From: Ezakiella sp.
Lineage (GTDB): Bacteria > Bacillota > Clostridia > Tissierellales > Peptoniphilaceae
Length of the DNA stretch: 64,000 nucleotides
Direction: 5' to 3'
Assembly: GCA_022778715.1 (NCBI GenBank)
Contig: JALFRW010000005.1
Span: forward strand, 186,001 to 250,000
The notes below the pieces were generated by a model. That model did no database searches and was not told the origin of the DNA. It saw only the letters and a list, made by a program, of their open reading frames with translations. The number at the start of each line of letters is the position of its first letter. The first letter of the stretch is position 1. Shown here one piece after another: positions 1-9,733 of this stretch. The position numbers and the translations under genes are program-made.

Positions 1-417
1 CCATGTAGAATTGGAAATAAGAGACTTCTTGAAATGCTAACTGACTTAACAGAAGGTCGTGGTACAACGGAAACTATTGAAAAACTTGAAACTCTTTCAG
101 AAATAGTTTGCGAAACAAGCCTTTGCGGACTTGGGCAATCAAGTCCAAACCCGGTTTTGTCAACTTTAAAGTATTTCAGAGATGAGTATACCGCTCATAT
201 TGGAGAAAATAAAACTTGTCCGGCTTTAAGATGTAAAGCACTTCTCGATTACTATATAACTGACAAATGTATAGGATGCACCAAGTGTGCAAAGGCTTGC
301 CCACAAAGCTGCATAGATGGCGAGGTTAGAAGGAGACACACCATTAATACAAGTGATTGCATTAAATGTGGACAATGTATGGAAGCATGTCCTGTTCAGG
401 CAATAATATTGAAATAG
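1..417 (+). CDS. NuoF/HydB-like NADH-binding subunit of an electron-bifurcating [FeFe]-hydrogenase, C-terminal part (5' truncated by window)
   Basis: Reading frame is open from base 1 (PCRIGNKRLLEML...), containing the CRxG end of the NuoF 4Fe-4S motif. C-terminal 2[4Fe-4S] ferredoxin motifs CIGCTKCAKACP and CIKCGQCMEACP. Directly upstream of hydA. Confidence 0.85.
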   Translation, partial: PCRIGNKRLLEMLTDLTEGRGTTETIEKLETLSEIVCETSLCGLGQSSPNPVLSTLKYFRDEYTAHIGENKTCPALRCKALLDYYITDKCIGCTKCAKACPQSCIDGEVRRRHTINTSDCIKCGQCMEACPVQAIILK

Positions 418-426
418 GAGGTTCAT

Positions 427-2160
427 ATGGTAAATTTAAAAATAAATGATGTAGAGATTAGTGTAGAAAAAGGAACTACTATTTTAAATGCTGCAGAAGA
501 AATTGGAATTAAAATACCTACGCTTTGTCATTTGGATTTGCATGATATAAAATTTTTAAACAAACTTGCAAGCTGTAGAGTTTGCATGGTTGAAGACGCA
601 AAGAGCGGAAAACTTTTTCCGGCTTGTGCAACTCCGGTTAAAGAAGGAATGAATATTAAAACGGATTCCTCGAGGGCAGTTCGCGCAAGAAGAACAATGG
701 TAGAGCTATTGTTATCCGACCATCCGAATTCCTGCCTGACTTGCGCAAAAAATTTGGATTGTCAATTACAAAAAATTGCTCATGACCTTGGAGTAAGAGA
801 AATTCCATACCACGGTGAAATGAGAAAACTTCCTATTGACTCAAATAGCCTATCAATTGTGCGAAACCCAAACAAATGTATTTTGTGCAGACGCTGCGAA
901 ACTATGTGTAGCGAAGTTCAAACAGTTGGTGCATTATCAGAAATTGGCAGAGGATTTTACACTCATGTGGGAAGTACATTTAACAGAAGTATGTATGAAA
1001 CTACTTGTACTTTCTGTGGCCAATGCGTAAGCGTTTGTCCAACGGGAGCACTTACAGAAGTTTCCAATATCGGAAAAGTTTGGAGAGCTCTAAATTCTGA
1101 TAAGACAGTTGTGGTGCAAACTGCTCCGGCAGTGCGTGTGGCACTGGGAGAGTGTTTTGATTTAAAAGCGGGAACAATTGTCACCGGGAAAATGGTGACT
1201 GCGCTTAAAAAGCTTGGATTCGACATGGTGTTTGACACAAACTTTGCGGCAGACCTCACAATTATGGAAGAAGCGCATGAATTTGTGGAAAGACTAAATG
1301 GAAATGGTAAACTTCCAATTCTAACTTCCTGTTGTCCGGGCTGGGTCAATTTTATGGAGCAACAATTTTCAGATATGATTGACATACCAAGCACATGTAA
1401 GAGTCCGCACGAAATGTTTGGTGCAATTGCAAAATCTTATTTGTGTGAAAAGATGAATATAAAACCGGAAGACATGTATGTAGTTTCAATTATGCCTTGT
1501 GTAGCAAAGAAATTCGAATCAGCAAGACCGGAGCTTGAAGCAAATGGCAACTCTGATGTGGACACCGTTATCACCACAAGAGAACTCGCTCTTATGATAA
1601 AAGAAGCGGGCATAAATTTCTTAGATCTGGAAGATTCTGCTTTTGACGATCCAATGGGAGAATCAACCGGTGCCGGCGCAATCTTTGGTGCAACGGGTGG
1701 GGTTATAGAAGCTACAGTAAGAACCGCATATAAAACAATCACCGGCGAAGAATTAGATAATTTGGAATTTGAGGCACTAAGAGGATTTGACGGAATCAAA
1801 GAAGCAAATATAAATATTGATGGCAGAAATATTAGAATCGCTGTTGCTAATGGACTTGGCAACACCCGAAGACTTCTGGAAGGCTTAAGAAACGGAGAAG
1901 AACAATTTGATGCAATCGAAGTTATGGCTTGCCCGGGCGGCTGTATCGGCGGCGGCGGTCAACCGTATCATCATGGTAATATATCTGTTCTAAAAAGACG
2001 TGCGGAAGGAATTTATTCTGTGGATAAAGCAAAAATACACAGACGTTCCCACGAAAATCCAAAAATCAGACAACTGTATGATGAATATTTGGGAGAAGTT
2101 GCTGGACCAAGGGCTCACGAACTCTTGCATACAACTTACGAAGCAAAACCAAAGTTATAA
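427..2160 (+). CDS. hydA: [FeFe]-hydrogenase catalytic subunit (HydA/HndD type)
   Basis: H-cluster motifs TSCCPGW, MPCVAKK and MACPGGC; N-terminal 2Fe-2S and ferredoxin-like cysteine clusters; RBS aggaggttcat before ATG. Confidence 0.95.
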   Translation: MVNLKINDVEISVEKGTTILNAAEEIGIKIPTLCHLDLHDIKFLNKLASCRVCMVEDAKSGKLFPACATPVKEGMNIKTDSSRAVRARRTMVELLLSDHPNSCLTCAKNLDCQLQKIAHDLGVREIPYHGEMRKLPIDSNSLSIVRNPNKCILCRRCETMCSEVQTVGALSEIGRGFYTHVGSTFNRSMYETTCTFCGQCVSVCPTGALTEVSNIGKVWRALNSDKTVVVQTAPAVRVALGECFDLKAGTIVTGKMVTALKKLGFDMVFDTNFAADLTIMEEAHEFVERLNGNGKLPILTSCCPGWVNFMEQQFSDMIDIPSTCKSPHEMFGAIAKSYLCEKMNIKPEDMYVVSIMPCVAKKFESARPELEANGNSDVDTVITTRELALMIKEAGINFLDLEDSAFDDPMGESTGAGAIFGATGGVIEATVRTAYKTITGEELDNLEFEALRGFDGIKEANINIDGRNIRIAVANGLGNTRRLLEGLRNGEEQFDAIEVMACPGGCIGGGGQPYHHGNISVLKRRAEGIYSVDKAKIHRRSHENPKIRQLYDEYLGEVAGPRAHELLHTTYEAKPKL

Positions 2161-2370
2161 AAAAGAAGACCTTGCATTGGGCCTTTTTATTTGGAGGATA
2201 TTTATCTGCAAAAGTGCAGCTTTTAATATTAAACACCATCTTAAGATTTCATTATAACAATTATTATTTCTTCTCTAATAGACTGAGCAGCATATTTGTT
2301 TATTCTTTATAACTTGTTTTTTATTTTCATAACCTCATTTTAAAAGACATTATAAATTATTCGCATAATA

Positions 2371-2394
2371 AAAAAACGAGCTATCGCTCGTTTT
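2371..2394. terminator. Hairpin aaaacgag-ctatcg-ctcgtttt, probable (bidirectional) intrinsic terminator between hydA and tRNA-Leu
   Basis: Perfect 8-bp inverted repeat with flanking A/T runs. Confidence 0.7.
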
Positions 2395-2397
2395 AGT

Positions 2398-2482
2398 TGG
2401 TGCGGATGAAGGGATTTGAACCCCCACGTCGTGAAACACATGGCCCTCAACCATGCGCGTCTGCCAGTTCCGCCACATCCGC
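2398..2482 (-). tRNA. tRNA-Leu (anticodon GAG)
   Basis: Reverse complement GCGGATGTGGCGGAACTGGCAGACGCGCATGGTTGAGGGCCATG...GGGGGTTCAAATCCC...CATCCGCACCA. 7-bp acceptor stem, anticodon loop TTGAGGG, long variable arm, encoded CCA. Confidence 0.95.
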
Positions 2483-2623
2483 ATATTATTAAGTTAATAG
2501 ATTATATTTTATTCAAAATGGGAATATATAAAGTAGAAACTTATTACTTGTTAAGTGTAACACAAAGTCTTGACTTTGTCAAGCATTTTTATAAAATAGG
2601 TTAAATAATTATGTGGGGATAAA

Positions 2624-3895
2624 ATGGATAATATTGATTTGATTGTGGATTATATAAAAAGTGGAGAAAAAGAAAAGGGCAACAATTTTTTGGGATTGGA
2701 ATTTGAGCATTTGATTTTACAAAAAGACGGTCGTGCAGTTTGTTATTTTGATGACGGCGGTGCTAGAGATATTTTGAATTTTTTGGTTGATAAAAAAGGC
2801 TTTAATCCAATTTTTGAAGGCGATAATATTTTAGGAGCACAAAAAGAAGACTACGCTATTTCAATTGAACCGGGAGGTCAACTCGAACTCTCACTTGCAA
2901 AAAAAGATAATTTGCCGGAAATAGAAAAAGAAATTTTAGATTTTTATAAAATTGTAGTACCGGAGGTGGAGAGCTACGGCAATTCGCTTTATGCTCTAAG
3001 CTTTCAGCCCGTGAGCGATATTTATGAATACAAGATTTTGCCAAAAGAAAGATATCATGCAATGTTTGATTATTTTGGAAATCATGGCAGCATGAGCAGA
3101 TATATGATGAAGGCAACGGCAAGTGTGCAATGTTCAATTGACTACATGAATGAGGCGGATTATAGCAGCAAATATGGTATGGCTACTAGACTTTCAAATG
3201 TTTTGTATGCTCTTTTTGACAATGCCGCTTTTAGAAATAATCGTCCGCTTGACATGAAAGCATTTCGTGCATACATTTGGGAAAACACAGATGCACAAAG
3301 AACCGGCGTTTTGAAGAAAGCTTTTAGACCGGATTTTGGTTATACAGATTATGCACAGGCCATAATGGACGTGACGGCAATTTTTGCATATAAAAAGGGA
3401 CACTTGGAAAGATTTGATGGCACAATTGGCGAAGCTTTAAAGTTTGATTCGTCACAAAAGAGCATTGAGCAACTTTTGTCCATGATGTTTTTGGATGTTC
3501 GTACAAAAAAAATTATGGAAATTAGAATGATTGACGCAATTCCGTATCCATACAATTTGGGTTCCATAGCTTTAATAAAAAATATTTTTTATAATGAAAA
3601 TAATTTGTACAGAATGTGGAATTTGTTTGGAGATATGACCTACAAAGAACACGTGCGTTCAAGAGAGGACATGTACAAAAATGGCGCGAGAACAAAAATT
3701 ATGGGTAAAACCATTGCAAGATGGGGAGAAGAAATTTTATCCGGTTTAGATATAGCTGAAGAAGATAAAAAATATGTTGAAAGCATAGTACCAATTTTTA
3801 CAGGAGACACTTTGAGAGATAGAATGCTAAGCTCATATCATAACGATAGAATTTTAGCGAATGCAATAGAAATAAGTAAAGTTAAAATAAATTAA
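2624..3895 (+). CDS. gshA: Glutamate-cysteine ligase, GCS2 family
   Basis: GLEFEHLI near N-terminus and ISIEPGGQLELS core motif typical of GCS2 (plant/proteobacterial type) ligases. Confidence 0.85.
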   Translation: MDNIDLIVDYIKSGEKEKGNNFLGLEFEHLILQKDGRAVCYFDDGGARDILNFLVDKKGFNPIFEGDNILGAQKEDYAISIEPGGQLELSLAKKDNLPEIEKEILDFYKIVVPEVESYGNSLYALSFQPVSDIYEYKILPKERYHAMFDYFGNHGSMSRYMMKATASVQCSIDYMNEADYSSKYGMATRLSNVLYALFDNAAFRNNRPLDMKAFRAYIWENTDAQRTGVLKKAFRPDFGYTDYAQAIMDVTAIFAYKKGHLERFDGTIGEALKFDSSQKSIEQLLSMMFLDVRTKKIMEIRMIDAIPYPYNLGSIALIKNIFYNENNLYRMWNLFGDMTYKEHVRSREDMYKNGARTKIMGKTIARWGEEILSGLDIAEEDKKYVESIVPIFTGDTLRDRMLSSYHNDRILANAIEISKVKIN

Positions 3896-3906
3896 GGAAA
3901 GGCAAT

Positions 3907-5217
3907 ATGTATAGTAGAAAAGATATAGAACGTTATATAGATTTTGTTAAAAACGGAGAAGGATATGAAGAAGATTATTTGCATTTAAAAGAGGAATGTA
4001 AAAAGCGAAAATATTTTTATCATGGTAAACCTCTGCCATTTGCTTATCAACCGCTTTTGGTGTCAGATAAAGACGATGAAACTTTTAATTATATAACAAA
4101 AATGACTTATTCTATTGTGTCTAAAGTGACGAATAGATATGTTAAAGACGAGGATTACAGAAAGCTTTTTAATTATTCTAAATTTGAAGAGAAAATGATT
4201 TTACATGTTCCGCTTTGCAAGACGGATGTGCCAATGGCGAGATTTGACATTTTTTACGAAAGTGAAGATAATTTTAAATTTTGCGAAATTAATACAGACG
4301 GCTCATCTGCAATGATTGAGGATTTAAATATTTCAACACTACTTATGGAAAGTAAGATTTTTAATGATTTAGCTTGGAATTTTAGAAGTTATGAGCTTTT
4401 TGACAGTTGGGTGAATTATTTTATTGAAAACTATTATAAAGACACAGAAAAAGAGCTAAAGACTGTTTTGATTGCAGATTTTAATGAAGCCGGCACACAA
4501 AATGAGTTTGTGGAATTTCAAAAACATTTTGAAAAGATGGGGATAAAGTGCATTATTGAAGACATTAGAGAGCTCAAGTATAATAAAAATGAAAATGCAC
4601 TCTATTCAAATGGAGTGCAAATTGATGCGGTGTATAGGCGTGTGGTTATGAGCGATTTGAGAGAACATCTTGAGGACTCTTCAGATTTTGTGGATGCTTA
4701 TTTAAATGATGCAGCATATTTTGTTGGGCCATTTAGAAGTCAAGTGGTACACAACAAGGTTTTTTTTGCAATTTTACACATGGACGAAACCAAAGAATTC
4801 TTAACAGATGAAGAAAACGACTTTATAAATAAACATATTCCGTATACGATTAGGTTTGAGGGAGATGAGGAGTTTTTCAATAATATTGTAAAACACAAAG
4901 ACAAATATATTTTTAAACCGTGTAATTTGAATGCTTCACGAGGAGTTTATTTGGGGCGCGAATATAGTACAGAAGAGTTTATAATAAAGGCGAGAGAAGA
5001 TTTTAACAAGGATTATATTGTTCAAGAATTTGTGGAAAGAAAAACAATTCCTTTTTTGAAACTTATTAACGGAAAATGGAGTATAATTGATTTAGGAAAT
5101 ATGATTGGATTATTTTCATATTTTGGCAAATTTAGTGGAATATATGCGAGAATGGGCGAAGACGATATAATAAAGACCACCGGTGGATATATTACAGCAC
5201 CGGCTATTAGATATTAG
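3907..5217 (+). CDS. ATP-grasp ligase resembling the glutathionylspermidine synthase preATP-grasp family
   Basis: FCEINTDGSSAMIEDLNIS and YIFKPCNLNASRGVYLG...YIVQEFVERK, consistent with a GSP_synth-like ATP-grasp fold; 11 bp after gshA. Confidence 0.7.
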   Translation: MYSRKDIERYIDFVKNGEGYEEDYLHLKEECKKRKYFYHGKPLPFAYQPLLVSDKDDETFNYITKMTYSIVSKVTNRYVKDEDYRKLFNYSKFEEKMILHVPLCKTDVPMARFDIFYESEDNFKFCEINTDGSSAMIEDLNISTLLMESKIFNDLAWNFRSYELFDSWVNYFIENYYKDTEKELKTVLIADFNEAGTQNEFVEFQKHFEKMGIKCIIEDIRELKYNKNENALYSNGVQIDAVYRRVVMSDLREHLEDSSDFVDAYLNDAAYFVGPFRSQVVHNKVFFAILHMDETKEFLTDEENDFINKHIPYTIRFEGDEEFFNNIVKHKDKYIFKPCNLNASRGVYLGREYSTEEFIIKAREDFNKDYIVQEFVERKTIPFLKLINGKWSIIDLGNMIGLFSYFGKFSGIYARMGEDDIIKTTGGYITAPAIRY

Positions 5218-5226
5218 GAGGGAAGT

Positions 5227-5925
5227 ATGTTTGCGAGAGTAAAAGATGTTGTAAAAACTTATGGCAAAGGCGAGAACCTCATTATAGCAAATGACCATAT
5301 AACTTTTGAAATAGATAAAGGTGAACTTGTTGTTATCGTAGGGCCTTCTGGAGCTGGAAAGAGCACGATTTTAAATATTTTGGGAGGAATGGATAGAGCA
5401 GATAGTGGCGAAATTGTGGTAGACGATGTGGACATTTCCCATGCCACAGAAAAAGATCTTACTATGTATCGAAGATATAAAATCGGATTTGTGTTCCAAT
5501 TTTATAATCTTATTAACAATTTGACGGCAAAAGAAAATGTGGAACTTGCAAGCCAAATTGTAAAAGAGCATATTCCTGCCGAAGAAATTTTGGCTCAAGT
5601 TGGTTTAAAAGATAGAATGAATAATTTTCCACCGGAACTTTCAGGCGGCGAGCAACAAAGAGTTGCAATTGCGAGGGCACTTTCAAAAAAGCCTGCGATT
5701 TTGCTTTGCGACGAACCAACTGGGGCGCTTGACTATCACACGGGTAAAGATGTTTTAAAGCTTTTGCAGAAGGCCTCTCGCGAATGGGGCACAACTGTTG
5801 TTATTATCACCCACAATACTGCAATTACACCAATTGCAGACAGAGTCATAGAGATTTGGGACTCGAAGGTAAGAAACATTACGCTAAATAAAAATCCGGC
5901 TGATATTGAAACAATAGAATGGTGA
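5227..5925 (+). CDS. ABC transporter ATP-binding protein (LolD/MacB-like)
   Basis: Walker [10 protein letters not shown], signature LSGGEQQR, Walker [13 protein letters not shown]. Confidence 0.93.
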   Translation: MFARVKDVVKTYGKGENLIIANDHITFEIDKGELVVIVGPSGAGKSTILNILGGMDRADSGEIVVDDVDISHATEKDLTMYRRYKIGFVFQFYNLINNLTAKENVELASQIVKEHIPAEEILAQVGLKDRMNNFPPELSGGEQQRVAIARALSKKPAILLCDEPTGALDYHTGKDVLKLLQKASREWGTTVVIITHNTAITPIADRVIEIWDSKVRNITLNKNPADIETIEW

Positions 5926-5929
5926 TTTC

Positions 5930-8900
5930 ATGAAAAAGGTAATAAAAGAAGGGCATGACAAAGAAAAAAGAAGATGCTTTAGAAATGCTCACAAAAAGGA
6001 TATTATTCGAGAAATTAAAAGAACTTGGAAGAGGTTTTTATCCATATTAATTATTATGGCGTTAGGAGTTTTCGTGCTCGTTGGGCTGAAAGTTACCGGT
6101 CCGCAAATGAGACAAACTTTTGAGCATCATATTAGCGAGCAAAAAATGTACGACATATATATTTCATCTCTTGCAGGAATTGACGATAAAGACATTGAAG
6201 CGATGGAAAAAGTGGGCGACATTAGAGAACGGCATTATGGCTATTATACCGACGTTGCACTTGATGATTTAAAGATTTTTGTTAGAATAAATAGTTTGTC
6301 TGACCTAATTTCAATTCCGGAAGTGATAGAGGGAAGACTTCCTGAAAAGGCGGGAGAAATTGCCCTTGAATATACGCCAAAGCTAGATCACATCAAAGTT
6401 GGTGACGATATCACTTTTGAAAAAGAGTCGGACAAATTAAAAGAAGATAAAGACAAAGATGATTTAAAAACTTATACTTATAAAGTGGTTGGCAAAATAA
6501 TTTCTTCGGACTTTATGATTCAAGACCAAAAGGGTATTAGTGAGTCTTCAAGTGGTTCTCTAAGTTCAGTGGCTTATGTAACAGAAGACAATTTTGACAA
6601 GGAAAACTACTCTTTTGTCAAATACACTTTTAATGGAACTGAAAATTTAATCACGGATTCGCCCAAATACAAAAGAATTACAGATGGCAAGAAAAGTGAA
6701 ATTAAAGCGCTTTTAGAACCAAGAGCTGCTAAAAAGTTTGACGAAATAAAACAAAAAAACCAAGAAAAAATAGATGATGCCAAAAAAAAGATAGATGACG
6801 GAAAAAAAGAGTTAAAGGACGGCGAACAAAAGCTAAAAGATGCCAAAGATAAGATAAATCAAGCAAAGAATGATATTGCAAATGGTAGAGCCGAGCTTGC
6901 AAAAAATGAAAGAGAAAATGCTCAAAAGTTAGAAGATGAAACCAAAAATCTGGAGAATAAAAAGGCAGAATTAAAGCAATACAAAAAGGAATATGAAAAA
7001 GGATTAAAAGAATACAAAGAGGGGCAAGAGGCTTATCAAAAAGCTTATGACGAAAATTTCACAAAATTAAATAAAGCTGAGCTTGATTTAAACGAAAACA
7101 GACAAAAAATTACAGCGGGCAGTGCCGAAGTTAAGGCAAAGCAAAAAGAAATAAATGACCAAGTAGCAGAGCTTGACGAAAAAATTGCCGGATTAAATCA
7201 AGCAATTGAAGCAAAAAAATTGCAATCTATCTCCACAGAGGAAGAAGAAGCAACACTTCAAAAGCTTATTGGTAAAAAAGCTGAAGCCAAAAAGGGTCTT
7301 GAAGAATTAAGCAGTAAGATAATTGAACTTGAAATCCAAAAAAGCAAAGTGGAACAAGCTTTGTCTGAAGTGGAATACGGATTAAATAAACTTACTGTGA
7401 ACAGAAAAGATTTAAATTCAGCTGCGATCAGCTTAAAAGAAGCCCAAGAAAAAATTAAATCAGGTGAGCTTCAGCTTTCTGACGGCGAAGCAAAACTTGC
7501 TGAAGCAAAAGAAACATTTAAAACAGAAATTGCTAAAAACAAGAAAAAGCTAGACGATGCTGAAAAAGAACTTGTTGATGGTGAGGCAGAATACGAAAAA
7601 AACAATAAAGAATTTTTGGAGAAAAATCCTGAAGTACAAAAGAAACTTGACGATGGCGAAAAAGAAATCGCCGATGCAAAAGAACTTTTGGATAAATTAA
7701 GACAACCAAAATTCGTCGTCGATACAAGAAATGACAATGACAGTGTGTTTTTTATGTTTGATTCTTCTCACAAGTTGGACGTAGTGAGCTGGATTTTCCC
7801 GGTGTTCTTCTTTTTTGTGGCAATTTTGGTCTCTGTTACCACTATGACTAGAATGGTCGACGAAAAGAGAATTGAAATTGGCACATACAAGGCTCTCGGA
7901 TATAAAACTCTTAGTATCTCTCAAAAATTTATTTTCTATGGATTGTTTTCAAGTGCGATAGGAGGAATTTTGGGAGCTACTGCCGGTTCGAGCTTGTTGC
8001 CTAAGATAATTTATCACGCATATTCAGCAAGCTTTGTTATAAAAAAATTGCACGGCATTCCAAATGTTGCAACCAATACACTTGCAATCCTGTTTGGTAT
8101 CGCTGTAAACTTTATTGCAACTATGAGCGTTGTAATTTCCAGCTTAAAATCAAATGCTGCTGAACTGATGAGAGCAAAGCCGCCAAAGAAAGTTAAAAAA
8201 TATTTTATTGAAAAAATCACTTTTATTTGGAACAGACTCAATTTCTTAGGCAAAGTTACGATGAGAAATGTTTTTAGATATCGAGCTAGAATGTTTATGA
8301 CAATATTCGGAATTGCAGGTTGTACGGGGCTATTGTTCCTTGGATTTAGCCTGAGAGAAGCAATAGTAGGCATAAGCGATAAACAATTTAATGATATTTT
8401 CAAACACGATTTTGAAATAATTATAGATGAAGAACTTGGCGATAAGGGTAAAAGCGACTATTTGAAATTTCTTAATTCAGACGAAGTGATTGGCTATAAA
8501 GAAGTATATTTTGAAAAGTTAAATTACGAAAATGAAAAGGCCCGAGATCAGGAAGTTACGCTCATAGTGCCAAAAGAAGTGGAAGGCTTTGAAGATTATG
8601 TAAGCATGCACAAAGAAAGGCAAGTAAAATCGCCGATTTATTACAATCTAGATGAAATTGTGGCGACAAAAAAATTGGGAAGTATATTGCCAATCAAAAA
8701 TAAAACGCCAATCGTGCTAGAAGATGCTAATTTGAATAACTACGAAATTAAACCGGCACATTATGCTGATAACTACACAGGGCACTATATCTATATGAGT
8801 AAAGACAAATACGAAGAAATATTTGACGACAAATATAAGACAAATGCATATTTGGTAAAACTTGCTGATAAAGATAAAAAAGAAGAAATCGTGGATCAAT

Positions 8901-9379
8901 TGAAACAAAATTCCTCAATTCTCGCGGTATTGGATTTTAACGAAACTAAAATGGCGATTGACAACTGGCGCACATCTGTTGAAGCAGTTGTGTATATCAT
9001 AATAATATGTTCGTCCATACTTGCATTTGTGGTGCTGTTTAACTTATCAAACATCAACATTGAAGAAAGGAAGAGAGAGCTTTCTACAATCAAAGTTTTG
9101 GGATTTACAACTAGAGAAATCACACAATACATTTATAGAGAGACGTATATATTGGCGATAATTGGAATTATTTTGGGTTACGGCGTTGGGTGGATGATGC
9201 TTGGAGCCGTCTCAGAAATATTGCCGCCAGACAACTTGATGCTAAACACAATCATATCATGGCAACCGTATGTGTTCTCAGCATTTGTAAGTTTACTTTT
9301 CACATTTATTGTACAGTTTGCAGTTATGAAACGATTAAGAACGATTGATCCAGTGGCAAGCCTTAAAGCTTATGAATAA
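5930..9379 (+). CDS. FtsX-like/MacB-like ABC transporter permease with long extracytoplasmic coiled coil
   Basis: 1149 aa. N-terminal TM, long K/E-rich coiled coil (DDAKKKIDDGKKELKDGEQKLKDAKDKI...), C-terminal FtsX-type multi-TM domains. Directly follows the ATPase. Confidence 0.88.
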   Translation: MKKVIKEGHDKEKRRCFRNAHKKDIIREIKRTWKRFLSILIIMALGVFVLVGLKVTGPQMRQTFEHHISEQKMYDIYISSLAGIDDKDIEAMEKVGDIRERHYGYYTDVALDDLKIFVRINSLSDLISIPEVIEGRLPEKAGEIALEYTPKLDHIKVGDDITFEKESDKLKEDKDKDDLKTYTYKVVGKIISSDFMIQDQKGISESSSGSLSSVAYVTEDNFDKENYSFVKYTFNGTENLITDSPKYKRITDGKKSEIKALLEPRAAKKFDEIKQKNQEKIDDAKKKIDDGKKELKDGEQKLKDAKDKINQAKNDIANGRAELAKNERENAQKLEDETKNLENKKAELKQYKKEYEKGLKEYKEGQEAYQKAYDENFTKLNKAELDLNENRQKITAGSAEVKAKQKEINDQVAELDEKIAGLNQAIEAKKLQSISTEEEEATLQKLIGKKAEAKKGLEELSSKIIELEIQKSKVEQALSEVEYGLNKLTVNRKDLNSAAISLKEAQEKIKSGELQLSDGEAKLAEAKETFKTEIAKNKKKLDDAEKELVDGEAEYEKNNKEFLEKNPEVQKKLDDGEKEIADAKELLDKLRQPKFVVDTRNDNDSVFFMFDSSHKLDVVSWIFPVFFFFVAILVSVTTMTRMVDEKRIEIGTYKALGYKTLSISQKFIFYGLFSSAIGGILGATAGSSLLPKIIYHAYSASFVIKKLHGIPNVATNTLAILFGIAVNFIATMSVVISSLKSNAAELMRAKPPKKVKKYFIEKITFIWNRLNFLGKVTMRNVFRYRARMFMTIFGIAGCTGLLFLGFSLREAIVGISDKQFNDIFKHDFEIIIDEELGDKGKSDYLKFLNSDEVIGYKEVYFEKLNYENEKARDQEVTLIVPKEVEGFEDYVSMHKERQVKSPIYYNLDEIVATKKLGSILPIKNKTPIVLEDANLNNYEIKPAHYADNYTGHYIYMSKDKYEEIFDDKYKTNAYLVKLADKDKKEEIVDQLKQNSSILAVLDFNETKMAIDNWRTSVEAVVYIIIICSSILAFVVLFNLSNINIEERKRELSTIKVLGFTTREITQYIYRETYILAIIGIILGYGVGWMMLGAVSEILPPDNLMLNTIISWQPYVFSAFVSLLFTFIVQFAVMKRLRTIDPVASLKAYE

Positions 9380-9390
9380 AGATATATTTT

Positions 9391-9422
9391 ACCCGGATGT
9401 TATTACATCCGGGTATTTTTTT
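9391..9422 (+). terminator. Intrinsic terminator
   Basis: acccggatgt-tatt-acatccgggt followed by T-rich tract. Confidence 0.92.
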
Positions 9423-9733
9423 TAAACAATTTAAGTAAAAATAGTTAATACGCATGGATTAGCATGTGAATCTGGTATAAATTTTTGCATTATAATAAAA
9501 AAGAATTTTTTCTGATGGTTAGAGTATTTTACGCCATTAGTTTTAAATTCAGGTCTTCAAAAATAAGCTGCCAGTCAGTCCGATAAAACATATAAATTGT
9601 TATTTTCAAAAACAGTTTTATTAATTCTGTTTCGGGTATAAAATAAATAGTGGTTAGAGTCTTATTTTTAAAACAGGGTAATTTGTATTGTTTGTTTTAA
9701 AATAAAATGGTAAAATATATTTGGAGGTCAGGT

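Noticed and set aside
2416-2604. 62-aa + strand ORF
   Set aside because: Overlaps tRNA-Leu on the opposite strand; composition comes from the tRNA sequence.
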